Of a stretch of 64,000 nucleotides of DNA, positions 56,740 to 63,182 are shown piece by piece. This DNA is from DALYLB01 sp033763135 (GTDB lineage Bacteria > Acidobacteriota > Blastocatellia > RBC074). Every line of letters starts with the position of its first letter. The stretch's first letter is position 1. The stretch spans positions 1 to 64,000 of the forward strand of contig JANRKY010000221.1 in the NCBI GenBank assembly GCA_033763135.1. The letters are read 5' to 3'. Below the pieces are notes generated by a model. That model did not search any database, was not told where the DNA came from, and saw only the letters and a program-made list of their open reading frames with translations. A program made the position numbers and the translations under genes.

Positions 56740-56766
56740 AGGCAATTTGAGGCGCCGGCGCCGGGA

Positions 56767-57705
56767 TCATTCCCCGCCGGCCAGCAGATAGAGGACCGCC
56801 ATCCGCACGGCGACGCCATTGGCCACCTGATCGAGAATCAGCGAGAAGGAGCCGTCGGCCACATCGGAATCGATTTCAACGCCGCGATTGATCGGTCCGG
56901 GATGCATGACGATGGCGTCGGGCCGGGCGAGGCTCAACCGGCGACGGGTCAGTCCATAGTGAATCGAATATTCGCGCAGCGACGGAAAGAACCCGCCGGA
57001 TTGGCGTTCGAGCTGGATTCGCAGCATCATCACGACGTCGGCGTCGGTGATCGCCTCTTCCACGCTCGACGCGAAACGCACCGATCCCTCCGCGGACGTG
57101 ATCCGCTTCTCCAGACCGAAAGGAAGCAGCGTCCGCGGACCGGCGAAGACGACGTGCGCGCCCAGTTTCGAGAGCAGGTGCGCGTTCGATCGCGCGACGC
57201 GGCTGTGCAGGATGTCGCCGAGAATCGCGACCTTCAATCCGGCAAAGCGCTGTTTGCTCTGGCGGATCGTCATGGCGTCGAGCAGCGCCTGCGTCGGGTG
57301 CTCGTGCGCACCGTCGCCCGCGTTAATCACCGAGGCGTCCAGAATTCGCGCGATCTGATGCGGCGCCCCCGACGAGCCATGGCGAATGACGATCGCGTCC
57401 GGCGCCATCGCCTGCAGATTGAGCGCGGTGTCGGTCAGCGTCTCTCCCTTGACCACGCTCGACGTCGAGGCCGAAATGTTGACGGCGTCCGCCGAGAGGC
57501 GCTTGGCCGCAATCTCGAAACTCGTGCGCGTCCGGGTCGATGCCTCGAAGAAGAGATTGATCACCGTCTTCCCGCGCAGCGTCGGAACTTTCTTGATTCG
57601 ACGCCGGTTCACGTCGCGAAACGTCTCGGCGGTGTCGAGAATGAGGACGATCTCCTCCGGGGTGAGGTCGGCGATTCCAAGAAGATCTTTACGTTTTAAC
57701 GGCAT
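56767..57705 (-). CDS. pyrB: Aspartate carbamoyltransferase catalytic chain
   Basis: A 312-residue enzyme that condenses carbamoyl phosphate with aspartate, the committed pyrimidine step. It has the carbamoyl-phosphate site FFEASTRTRTSFEIAAKRL, then GDGAHEHPTQALLDAMTI and KVAILGDILHSRVARSN, and HPGPINRGVEIDSDVAD near the C terminus. No pyrI regulatory chain is present, consistent with PyrR-type control. It starts 15 bp after pyrR and is followed by pyrC. Confidence 0.96.
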   Translation of the reverse strand: MPLKRKDLLGIADLTPEEIVLILDTAETFRDVNRRRIKKVPTLRGKTVINLFFEASTRTRTSFEIAAKRLSADAVNISASTSSVVKGETLTDTALNLQAMAPDAIVIRHGSSGAPHQIARILDASVINAGDGAHEHPTQALLDAMTIRQSKQRFAGLKVAILGDILHSRVARSNAHLLSKLGAHVVFAGPRTLLPFGLEKRITSAEGSVRFASSVEEAITDADVVMMLRIQLERQSGGFFPSLREYSIHYGLTRRRLSLARPDAIVMHPGPINRGVEIDSDVADGSFSLILDQVANGVAVRMAVLYLLAGGE

Positions 57706-57720
57706 TCAATTGGCCAGACG

Positions 57721-58266
57721 TTATTTGTGCTCGACGAGAAGCACCTGCTCCATCTCGTCGAACTCGGGCAGCATGACCTTGATGATCTCGTTTTCGGTGG
57801 TCGTCACGTATTTGCCGATGTAATCGGCCTGAATCGGCAGCTCCCGCCAGCCGCGATCGATCAGGACCGCGAGCTGCACGCGATGGGGCCGGCCGAAATC
57901 GATCAGTTCATCCAGCGCCGCGCGAATCGTGCGGCCGGTATAGAGCACATCGTCGACGAGGATGATCGTCAGCCCCGTGATGTTGGGCGGCAGCTCCGTC
58001 TTGTTGATCACCGGCGTCTCGGCCACCGTGCTCAGATCGTCGCGATAGAGCGTGATGTCGAGGGCGCCCGTCGCCACCGCCACGCCGTCCATCTCCTTGA
58101 TTCGCGCCGCGATCCGCTCGGCCAGCGGCACTCCGCGGCGCCGAATCCCGACCAGCAGCACGTTCGAGAGATCCGGATTGTTCTCGACGACCTGCGACGC
58201 CATTCGCGCCAGCACCCGGTTCATATCCTCCGCCGTCATCACCACCGATTTTTCGATGAATTCCAT
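57721..58266 (-). CDS. pyrR: Pyr regulator / uracil phosphoribosyltransferase
   Basis: A 181-residue type I PRTase-fold protein, normal length for PyrR. The PRPP loop is IILVDDVLYTGRTIRAALDE, with LVGIRRRGVPLAERIAARI and VQLAVLIDRGWRELPIQADY. PyrR binds pyr mRNA in response to UMP and also makes UMP from uracil. It heads the pyrR-pyrB-pyrC transcript. The leader upstream holds two GGAGTTCCGC-type hairpins, but neither contains a good PyrR-binding loop, so the mode of control is open. GAGG precedes the ATG. Confidence 0.94.
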   Translation of the reverse strand: MEFIEKSVVMTAEDMNRVLARMASQVVENNPDLSNVLLVGIRRRGVPLAERIAARIKEMDGVAVATGALDITLYRDDLSTVAETPVINKTELPPNITGLTIILVDDVLYTGRTIRAALDELIDFGRPHRVQLAVLIDRGWRELPIQADYIGKYVTTTENEIIKVMLPEFDEMEQVLLVEHK

Positions 58267-58587
58267 GGTTCCTCGAAACAGGTTTGGAGTTCCGCTCTCA
58301 CGCGGAAAGCCATTTGCCAGAGAGCTCCGCCTGAAGACCAATGGCATTAAGTTTGTAAAAAGAGGGCCTCACGCGAAGCCGCGAAGACGCAAAGAAGAGT
58401 GATTTCCGAGTTTTCTTCCGCTTCGCGTTCTTCCTTTTCGTCCCCGCCGGCCGCGCGGCTCGCGGGATTCTTGAATCGCAAACGAGGACGCGAAGAAGAT
58501 CTGCCTCTTTCCACTTCGCGCCTTCGCGTCTTCGCGTGAGGCTAAACTTAATGCCACTGGCCTGAACGCGGAGCTCCAGACGAGTCC
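58267..58587. other. 321-bp spacer, mostly nested hairpin
   Basis: Between the ClpX-type zinc-finger stop and the pyrR start. Contains a short TTCCGC/GCGGAA hairpin at about 58275-58310 in the pyrR leader and the large nested element at 58321-58576. No gene seen. Confidence 0.75.
58321..58576. repeat. Nested CGCGAAG inverted-repeat element, copy 1
   Basis: Outer arms 58321-58354 (AGAGCTCCGC, then CCAATGGCATTAAGTTT) and 58544-58576 (AAACTTAATGCCACTGG, then CGCGGAGCTC). Middle arms are CCTCACGCGAAGCCGCGAAG and CTTCGCGTCTTCGCGTGAGG. The centre is variable and GC-rich. A related element with the same middle arms is at 62940-63121. Confidence 0.9.
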
Positions 58588-58809
58588 TCAAAAGAGCTCC
58601 CCGGCCGGCTGCGGACGGCCGCCGAAAGAGCCGGGCAGCAGATCCGTCACGTCGACGCCCTCCTGCCGCGCCGAATTGACGAGGACCGTTACGCACAGAT
58701 CCACGCATTCGTTGCAGATGTATGCCTTGGGAGCGGCGATCAGTTTTTTGACTTCATCCCGCGGTTTGCCGCAGAAACTGCATCGCAACAGCGGTTCAGG
58801 TTGCGTCAT
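58588..58809 (-). CDS. Stand-alone ClpX-type C4 zinc-finger protein
   Basis: A 73-residue protein consisting of a single ClpX zinc-binding domain. It has C10/C13 (LRCSFCGKPRDEVKKLIAAP) and C32/C35 (YICNECVDLC), followed by about 35 residues ending in a Gly/Pro-rich tail. In ClpX this domain binds adaptors and substrates and dimerises; here no AAA+ domain follows. It may be an adaptor-like regulator of ClpXP or a DNA/RNA-binding finger. The ATG at 58809 follows AGGATGG; a TTG further upstream would add 24 residues. It lies between pyrR and a DUF1499 gene on the same strand. Confidence 0.85.
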   Translation of the reverse strand: MTQPEPLLRCSFCGKPRDEVKKLIAAPKAYICNECVDLCVTVLVNSARQEGVDVTDLLPGSFGGRPQPAGELF

Positions 58810-58884
58810 CGTTCCATCCTGCAGGGGCGGAAATTCCAGATTGAATGTGCGTGTGGGTGTGAATGAGTCGCGAATATACAACGA

Positions 58885-59316
58885 TCAGAACCGTTTGGCC
58901 AGTTCCGCCTGAAACTCGCGGATGCGCCGGGCGTTCGCGCCGAGATCGCCCTTCCCGATTCGCGATTTCGACCGCACGTGGACGACGATCCGTTCGGCCT
59001 CCTGCGAAATCGTGATGGTCACATCGTCCTTGAACTTGAGAAGGCGCGTCGTGGCGATGGCCTCGATGACGCCCGCGCCCTTGTCGGCTTCGCGAACCTC
59101 CATCCCCATCCCGCGGACGACCTCGAGCGAGGCGTCGAAGACCCGCTCCTGTCCGACCGACGCGGGAAATCGCTGCGGCAGAATGTCGGGATACTGCGGC
59201 GTCGCCCCTGTCCGGACGTCGTTGATCCGCGGCCAGATCAGACCGAGCGCGAAGGGCACACTCGCCAGCAGCACGACCGAGACGATGATGTATACGACGA
59301 TCTTGTTGAAGGTCAT
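58885..59316 (-). CDS. DUF1499-family membrane-anchored protein
   Basis: About 143 residues. One N-terminal helix (about 6-26, VVYIIVSVVLLASVPFALGL) precedes a DUF1499 domain with its hallmark TTRLLKFKDDVTITISQEAE and VHVRSKSRIGKGDLGANARR. Function is unknown in the family; the domain is predicted to face the periplasm. The start is ATG 59316, or ATG 59340, which would add eight residues. It is followed 75 bp later by the zinc-finger gene and preceded by a repeat element. Confidence 0.85.
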   Translation of the reverse strand: MTFNKIVVYIIVSVVLLASVPFALGLIWPRINDVRTGATPQYPDILPQRFPASVGQERVFDASLEVVRGMGMEVREADKGAGVIEAIATTRLLKFKDDVTITISQEAERIVVHVRSKSRIGKGDLGANARRIREFQAELAKRF

Positions 59317-59458
59317 CTCTGCGTTCTCTTTTTCCTGCATGGGCGTTCGGCAAATCGATGTTGCACGATACACGAGAGGCGCGCGGGCTGTAAATGGCGA
59401 CGCCGTCCCGCGCGGGCTTTGCGCGCCGTTTTCGCTCTGGTAGACTGTCTGTTACTCC

Positions 59459-59604
59459 TAAATCGGGCCAGAATACATTCGGACAAGAAATATCAACCAC
59501 GGGGAGCACGGGGAGCACGGGGCTTCGATGATTCTTGATCCCCGTGATCCCCGTGATCCCCGTGGTTCAGTTCTTCCGCCCCAATGTTGTTGGGCCTGAT
59601 TTAG
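59459..59604. repeat. CACGGGGAG inverted-repeat element, copy 3
   Basis: Outer arms are TAAATCGGGCCAGAATACAT and GTTGTTGGGCCTGATTTA. Inner arms ATCAACCACGGGGAGCACGG and CCCCGTGATCCCCGTGGTT surround a centre (GGGGCTTCGATGAT) that is nearly the same as in copy 1. It separates the divergent DUF1499 and pyrK genes. Confidence 0.9.
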
Positions 59605-59639
59605 AGAACGAGAGTCGCCATCATCAACCCCAGACCAGG

Positions 59640-60539
59640 ATGTCCGAGATATTCGAAATGCCCGAGATGCGCCAGATACCCAAGACGCCCAGGATCGTCG
59701 ACGCGCTTGCCGTGGTCGAACGGAACGAGATCGCCGGCGAAGAGCCCGCGCGCGCCGTCGGTTCGCCGGCCGGCCGACGATACGGCCGCCTGCGGCTGCG
59801 CCTGCCGCGCCCGATCGAGGTTCTGCCCGGACAGTTCGCCATGCTCAAGGCGCACGGCATTCATGAACCGCTGCTGCGCCGCGCGATGGCCTATTATCGC
59901 AGCGAGGTCGCGGAGGACGGCCTGCGCGTCGAATTCATCTATCAGATCCTCGGCCGCGGCACGCAGGCGCTCGCCAGGACGGCGCCCGGCGATTCCGTGG
60001 AGTTTCTCGGCTCCCTCGGAAACACCTACGACATCGACGCGGCCCAGGGCCGCGAAGCCCTGCTGGTCGCGGGCGGCGTCGGCTCGGCGGCGCTCTTTAT
60101 GCTGGCGGAGGAGCTGCTGCGCCGGGACGTGCCCGTGAAACTCTTCCTCGGCGGCGGGAGCCGCGGAGACCTCTGCGGCATCGAGAACTTCGTCGAGCTT
60201 CTCTCCGAGCAGAACGTCTTCAGCGCCACGGTCGACGGCAGCCGCGGCGAGCGCGGCTTCGTGACGGCCCCGCTGGAGGCCCATCTGCGCGACCGCGGCG
60301 CGCAGCCGACGATCATTTACAGTTGCGGCCCCGACCCGATGCTGCACAAGGTCGCGGAGATCGCGGCCCGACACGACCTCCCCGCCCAGCTCTCGCTGGA
60401 AGCGCCGATGGCCTGCGGATTCGGCATCTGCGTGGGCTGCGCGGTCGCCGTCAACGCCGACTGCCCCGAGGGATTCGTCTACAAGAAAGTCTGCACCGAC
60501 GGCCCCGTCTTCTGGGGGAGCGATCTGCATTGGTCATGA
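59640..60539 (+). CDS. pyrK: Dihydroorotate dehydrogenase electron-transfer subunit
   Basis: A 299-residue FAD/[2Fe-2S] protein that passes electrons from class 1B PyrD to NAD+. An FAD-binding barrel (about 60-140, RPIEVLPGQFAMLKAHGIHE) is followed by a nucleotide-binding domain (ALLVAGGVGSAALFMLAEEL) and a cluster domain. The four ligands C259, C264, C267 and C285 lie in ACGFGICVGCAVAV and KKVCTDGPVF. The start at 59640 lies beside the repeat; the first 15 residues (SEIFEMPEMRQIPKTPRIVD) come from low-complexity DNA that looks like another heptad array. The pyrD partner is two genes downstream. Confidence 0.93.
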   Translation: MSEIFEMPEMRQIPKTPRIVDALAVVERNEIAGEEPARAVGSPAGRRYGRLRLRLPRPIEVLPGQFAMLKAHGIHEPLLRRAMAYYRSEVAEDGLRVEFIYQILGRGTQALARTAPGDSVEFLGSLGNTYDIDAAQGREALLVAGGVGSAALFMLAEELLRRDVPVKLFLGGGSRGDLCGIENFVELLSEQNVFSATVDGSRGERGFVTAPLEAHLRDRGAQPTIIYSCGPDPMLHKVAEIAARHDLPAQLSLEAPMACGFGICVGCAVAVNADCPEGFVYKKVCTDGPVFWGSDLHWS

Positions 60540-60550
60540 GAATGAAAATC

Positions 60551-60625
60551 TCATCCACGAAGGCACACGAAAAAACACGAAGGAGGGACCTTTCTTCGTG
60601 TCTCTTCGTGTGCCTTCGTGGATGA
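60551..60625. repeat. CACGAAG inverted-repeat element, copy 2
   Basis: Arms 60551-60582 (TCATCCACGAAGGCACACGA) and 60594-60625 (TCGTGTGCCTTCGTGGATGA), 32 bp each with a 11-nt loop. It lies in the 107-bp gap between pyrK and the NUDIX gene. Confidence 0.9.
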
Positions 60626-60646
60626 TTGTGATTGCGAGAACTACGG

Positions 60647-61093
60647 ATGAACAACGCCAACATCGACTATTGCGCCGGCGGCATCGTCTGGAAAACCGAC
60701 GGAACGCCGGGGGCCGACCGCGAGGTTCTGGTCATCAAAAGCCGGGACGATCAGGCCTGGAAATTCCCCAAGGGCCACATCGACCCCGAGGACGCCACCT
60801 GGGAGGCCGCCGCCCAGCGCGAAGTCCGCGAAGAGACCGGCTACGCCACCCGCATCACCGACTTCGCCGGCTTCACCAAATATCCCGTCAAGGCCCACAC
60901 CAAGGTCGTTCTCTACTGGCACATGGAACCCGCCGGCGATTGGGCCTTCGAACCCTCGGACGAGATCGAACTCTGCGAATGGCTGCCCGTCCGCGAAGCG
61001 ATCGACCGCCTGACCTTTCTCAACGACAAGCGATTTCTTCTCCAATTCACCCGGGAATCCGAAGATCGACCGCTCTCCTCTCAATCCAGATGA
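60647..61093 (+). CDS. NUDIX hydrolase
   Basis: A 148-residue protein with the Nudix box KGHIDPEDATWEAAAQREVR, continuing EETGY. The glutamates for Mg2+ are kept (REVREETG), although the spacing within the box is one residue longer than the consensus. ICAGG-type opening (YCAGGIVWKTDG) and WKFPKGH resemble diadenosine-polyphosphate or NTP pyrophosphatases of the MutT/Ap4A group. Its stop overlaps the pyrD start, so it is embedded in the pyrK-pyrD transcript, which suggests a link to nucleotide pool cleaning. Confidence 0.88.
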   Translation: MNNANIDYCAGGIVWKTDGTPGADREVLVIKSRDDQAWKFPKGHIDPEDATWEAAAQREVREETGYATRITDFAGFTKYPVKAHTKVVLYWHMEPAGDWAFEPSDEIELCEWLPVREAIDRLTFLNDKRFLLQFTRESEDRPLSSQSR

Positions 61094-62022
61094 TGAACGA
61101 CGCCCAATCCAATCCGCTGGCAATCGAGATCGCCGGCATCCGCTTCCAGAATCCCGTCCTGACCGCCAGCGGCGCCTGCGGCTATGGCCTCGATATGGCC
61201 GATCTGATCGATCTCAACCGCCTCGGCGGCATCTGCACCAAGGGTCTCTCCGCCATCCCCATGCGCGGAAACGCCCCCTGGCGCATCGTCGAAACCCACG
61301 GCGGCATGCTCAACGCCATCGGCCTCCAGAACATCGGCGCTCGCGCCTTCGTCGACGAACGCCTCCCCGCCCTCCGCCAATTCAACACCCGCATCCTTCC
61401 CAACGTCTTCGGCTACACCATCGATCAATACATCGAAGCCATTCAGATCCTCGAAGACGGCGAAGGAATTTCAGGATATGAATTGAACATATCCTGTCCC
61501 AATGTAAAAGAGGGGGGAGAATCGTTTGCGAATGACCCGCGGCAGGCGGCGGCGGTGACCGCGGCGGTGAAGCGAGCGTCTACACATCCGGTGATCGTGA
61601 AATTGTCGCCGAATGTAACGAATATCGGCGCGATCGCACATGCGGTTGAGGATGCGGGGGCGGATGCGTTGTCGTTGATCAACACGGCGGTGGGGATGTC
61701 GATCGACATCCGGACGCGGCGTCCGCGGCTGGCGAATGTGACGGGGGGACTTTCCGGGCCGGCGATCAAGCCGATTGCGGTGCGGTGCACGTTTCAGGCA
61801 TCGCGGGCGGTGAAGATCCCGTTGATTGGGATTGGCGGAATCGCGACGACGGAGGACGCGTTGGAGTTCATCATCGCGGGAGCGAGCGCCGTGCAGGTCG
61901 GCACCGCGAATTTCTATGACCCGACGGCGTCGATGAAGATCATCGACGGATTGACGGAATACTGCAGGGAACAAAAGTTACCAAGCCTCTCAGCCCTGGT
62001 CGGAAGCATTGTAATGGAATAG
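61090..62022 (+). CDS. pyrD: Dihydroorotate dehydrogenase, class 1B catalytic subunit
   Basis: A 310-residue FMN enzyme oxidising dihydroorotate to orotate. It has NPVLTASGACGYGLDMADLI at the N terminus, catalytic C136 in ELNISCPNVKEGG (cysteine is typical of class 1; class 2 has serine), VIVKLSPNVTNI, LINTAVGMSID, VTGGLSGPAIKPIAVRC, and GIGGIATTEDALEFIIAGAS, AVQVGTANF. The ATG at 61090 overlaps the NUDIX stop. Codon third bases switch abruptly from C to G around 61460-61530, within the gene, while the protein motifs run through unbroken. Confidence 0.95.
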   Translation: MMNDAQSNPLAIEIAGIRFQNPVLTASGACGYGLDMADLIDLNRLGGICTKGLSAIPMRGNAPWRIVETHGGMLNAIGLQNIGARAFVDERLPALRQFNTRILPNVFGYTIDQYIEAIQILEDGEGISGYELNISCPNVKEGGESFANDPRQAAAVTAAVKRASTHPVIVKLSPNVTNIGAIAHAVEDAGADALSLINTAVGMSIDIRTRRPRLANVTGGLSGPAIKPIAVRCTFQASRAVKIPLIGIGGIATTEDALEFIIAGASAVQVGTANFYDPTASMKIIDGLTEYCREQKLPSLSALVGSIVME

Positions 62023-62023
62023 C

Positions 62024-62131
62024 TGTCGGTTGTCGGTTGTCGGTTGTCGGTTGTCGGTTGCCGGTTATCGGTTGCCGGTTGTCGGTTGCCGGTTATCGGT
62101 TGTCGGTTATCGGTTGTCGGTTGTCGGTTGT
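62024..62131. repeat. TGTCGGT heptad tandem array
   Basis: About 15 consecutive 7-bp units of TGTCGGT, with TGCCGGT and TATCGGT variants, starting one base after the pyrD stop. It is a simple direct array without a facing arm or spacers. Confidence 0.95.
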
Positions 62132-62192
62132 TGAGTGTAGTCGGTCGTTTTCAGCGGGCGGCGCGGCAATGCGATGAGCAATGGAGGGTGAA

Positions 62193-62915
62193 ATGAAGAT
62201 TCCACCGGTGGGTATTGTTGTCGGACTGTTGTTTTTCTGGATGGGAAGTTCGTGTATGGCGCAGAGCCGTCGCGCGACGATCGATCTTTCCAAGGCGGCT
62301 GCGCCGCTGGTTCAGCAGGTGGGGATGCCGACCTGGTGGATTGTGACGCCCGGGAACGGCCGGGCCGCGCTGGGCCGGGTCTATTTCGGCGTGGTGCTGG
62401 AGAACAATTCGGACGCGGCGGTCACGCTTTCGGTCAGTTTTCAATCCTATCTCGGGGACGGCACGCGTTATCTGAGCTGCAGCGCACCGAGCCTGACGAT
62501 CGAAATCGCGGCGCGGGAGCGGGCGATGGCGACCTGCACCCGCGCGATCGCCTCGGCGCAGGTGGGCGAGTTGCAGATCACCAGCCGGCTCTGGAATGTC
62601 CGCGCCATCAACCCCAAGAAACTCGACGCCGAAGTGCTGGAGACGGGGCTGCTCGCCGAAAAGCCCCGCGGCGAGCTGAACGTCTACAACGCATTTGCCC
62701 GGGTCAGAACGCTCGCCAACCGGGATACCCGCGCGAAAATTCTGTTTCGATTCTACAGCGACGACGGCGTTCAACTGGCGACCTGCCAGTCGGACGATGT
62801 CACGATCGAGCTGGAGGTGGCGCTTCGCGTCAAGTGCGGGATTCCCGCCTTTCTCGATCCGGGCCGTCCGCAGCCGCAAAGCGTGAAGGCGGAACTGCGC
62901 TCCCCGGCGTGGTAG
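62193..62915 (+). CDS. Secreted hypothetical protein
   Basis: A 240-residue protein with a signal peptide (GIVVGLLFFWMGSSCMAQ, cleavage likely after AQ) and a mostly beta domain. The domain has conserved-looking cysteines: YLSCSAPS, MATCTRA, LATCQSDD and VKCGIP, which could form two disulfides. I do not recognise the family. The start at 62193 was chosen because GGAGGG lies four bases upstream; ATG 62181 is also in frame. It stands alone between the TGTCGGT array and the CGCGAAG element. Confidence 0.8.
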   Translation: MKIPPVGIVVGLLFFWMGSSCMAQSRRATIDLSKAAAPLVQQVGMPTWWIVTPGNGRAALGRVYFGVVLENNSDAAVTLSVSFQSYLGDGTRYLSCSAPSLTIEIAARERAMATCTRAIASAQVGELQITSRLWNVRAINPKKLDAEVLETGLLAEKPRGELNVYNAFARVRTLANRDTRAKILFRFYSDDGVQLATCQSDDVTIELEVALRVKCGIPAFLDPGRPQPQSVKAELRSPAW

Positions 62916-62939
62916 ATCCGGCTCAGCCCCGGAGAAGGG

Positions 62940-63121
62940 GTCTCACGCGAAGACGCAAAGCCGCGAAAGAGAGCGCAACAAGAAAGTCCGGCGTTCTTCT
63001 TCGCGCCTTTTTCCGGGAAAGAACCGGGACGAATTGATCGTCGGCCATTCTAGTCGCAATCCAAGGCGCGAAGAAGAAAGCGACGTTCCCCCTTCGCGGG
63101 TTCGCGTCTTCGCGTGAGGCC
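62940..63121. repeat. Nested CGCGAAG inverted-repeat element, copy 2
   Basis: Outer arms are TCTCACGCGAAGACGCAAAG (from 62941) and TTCGCGTCTTCGCGTGAGGC (to 63120). Inner arms are GTTCTTCTTCGCGCCTT (62993-63009) and AAGGCGCGAAGAAGAA (63063-63078). Same middle arms as 58321-58576 but lacking that copy's outer GCATTAAGTTT arms. Confidence 0.9.
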
Positions 63122-63182
63122 AACTCATCGGTCCATGGCCTGAGCAGTTACTTTGCCATTTGCCCTTCAGGAGGTTCAGCCC

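Noticed and set aside
58270..58312. PyrR-binding loop in the pyrR leader
   Set aside because: On the minus strand the hairpin reads TTCCGCGTGAGAGCGGAA. Its loop GTGAGA is close to, but does not fit, the CNGNGA loop consensus, and the stem matches the dispersed short palindrome family instead.
62024..62131. CRISPR array
   Set aside because: Units are 7 bp and contiguous with no unique spacers, and there are no cas genes in the window.
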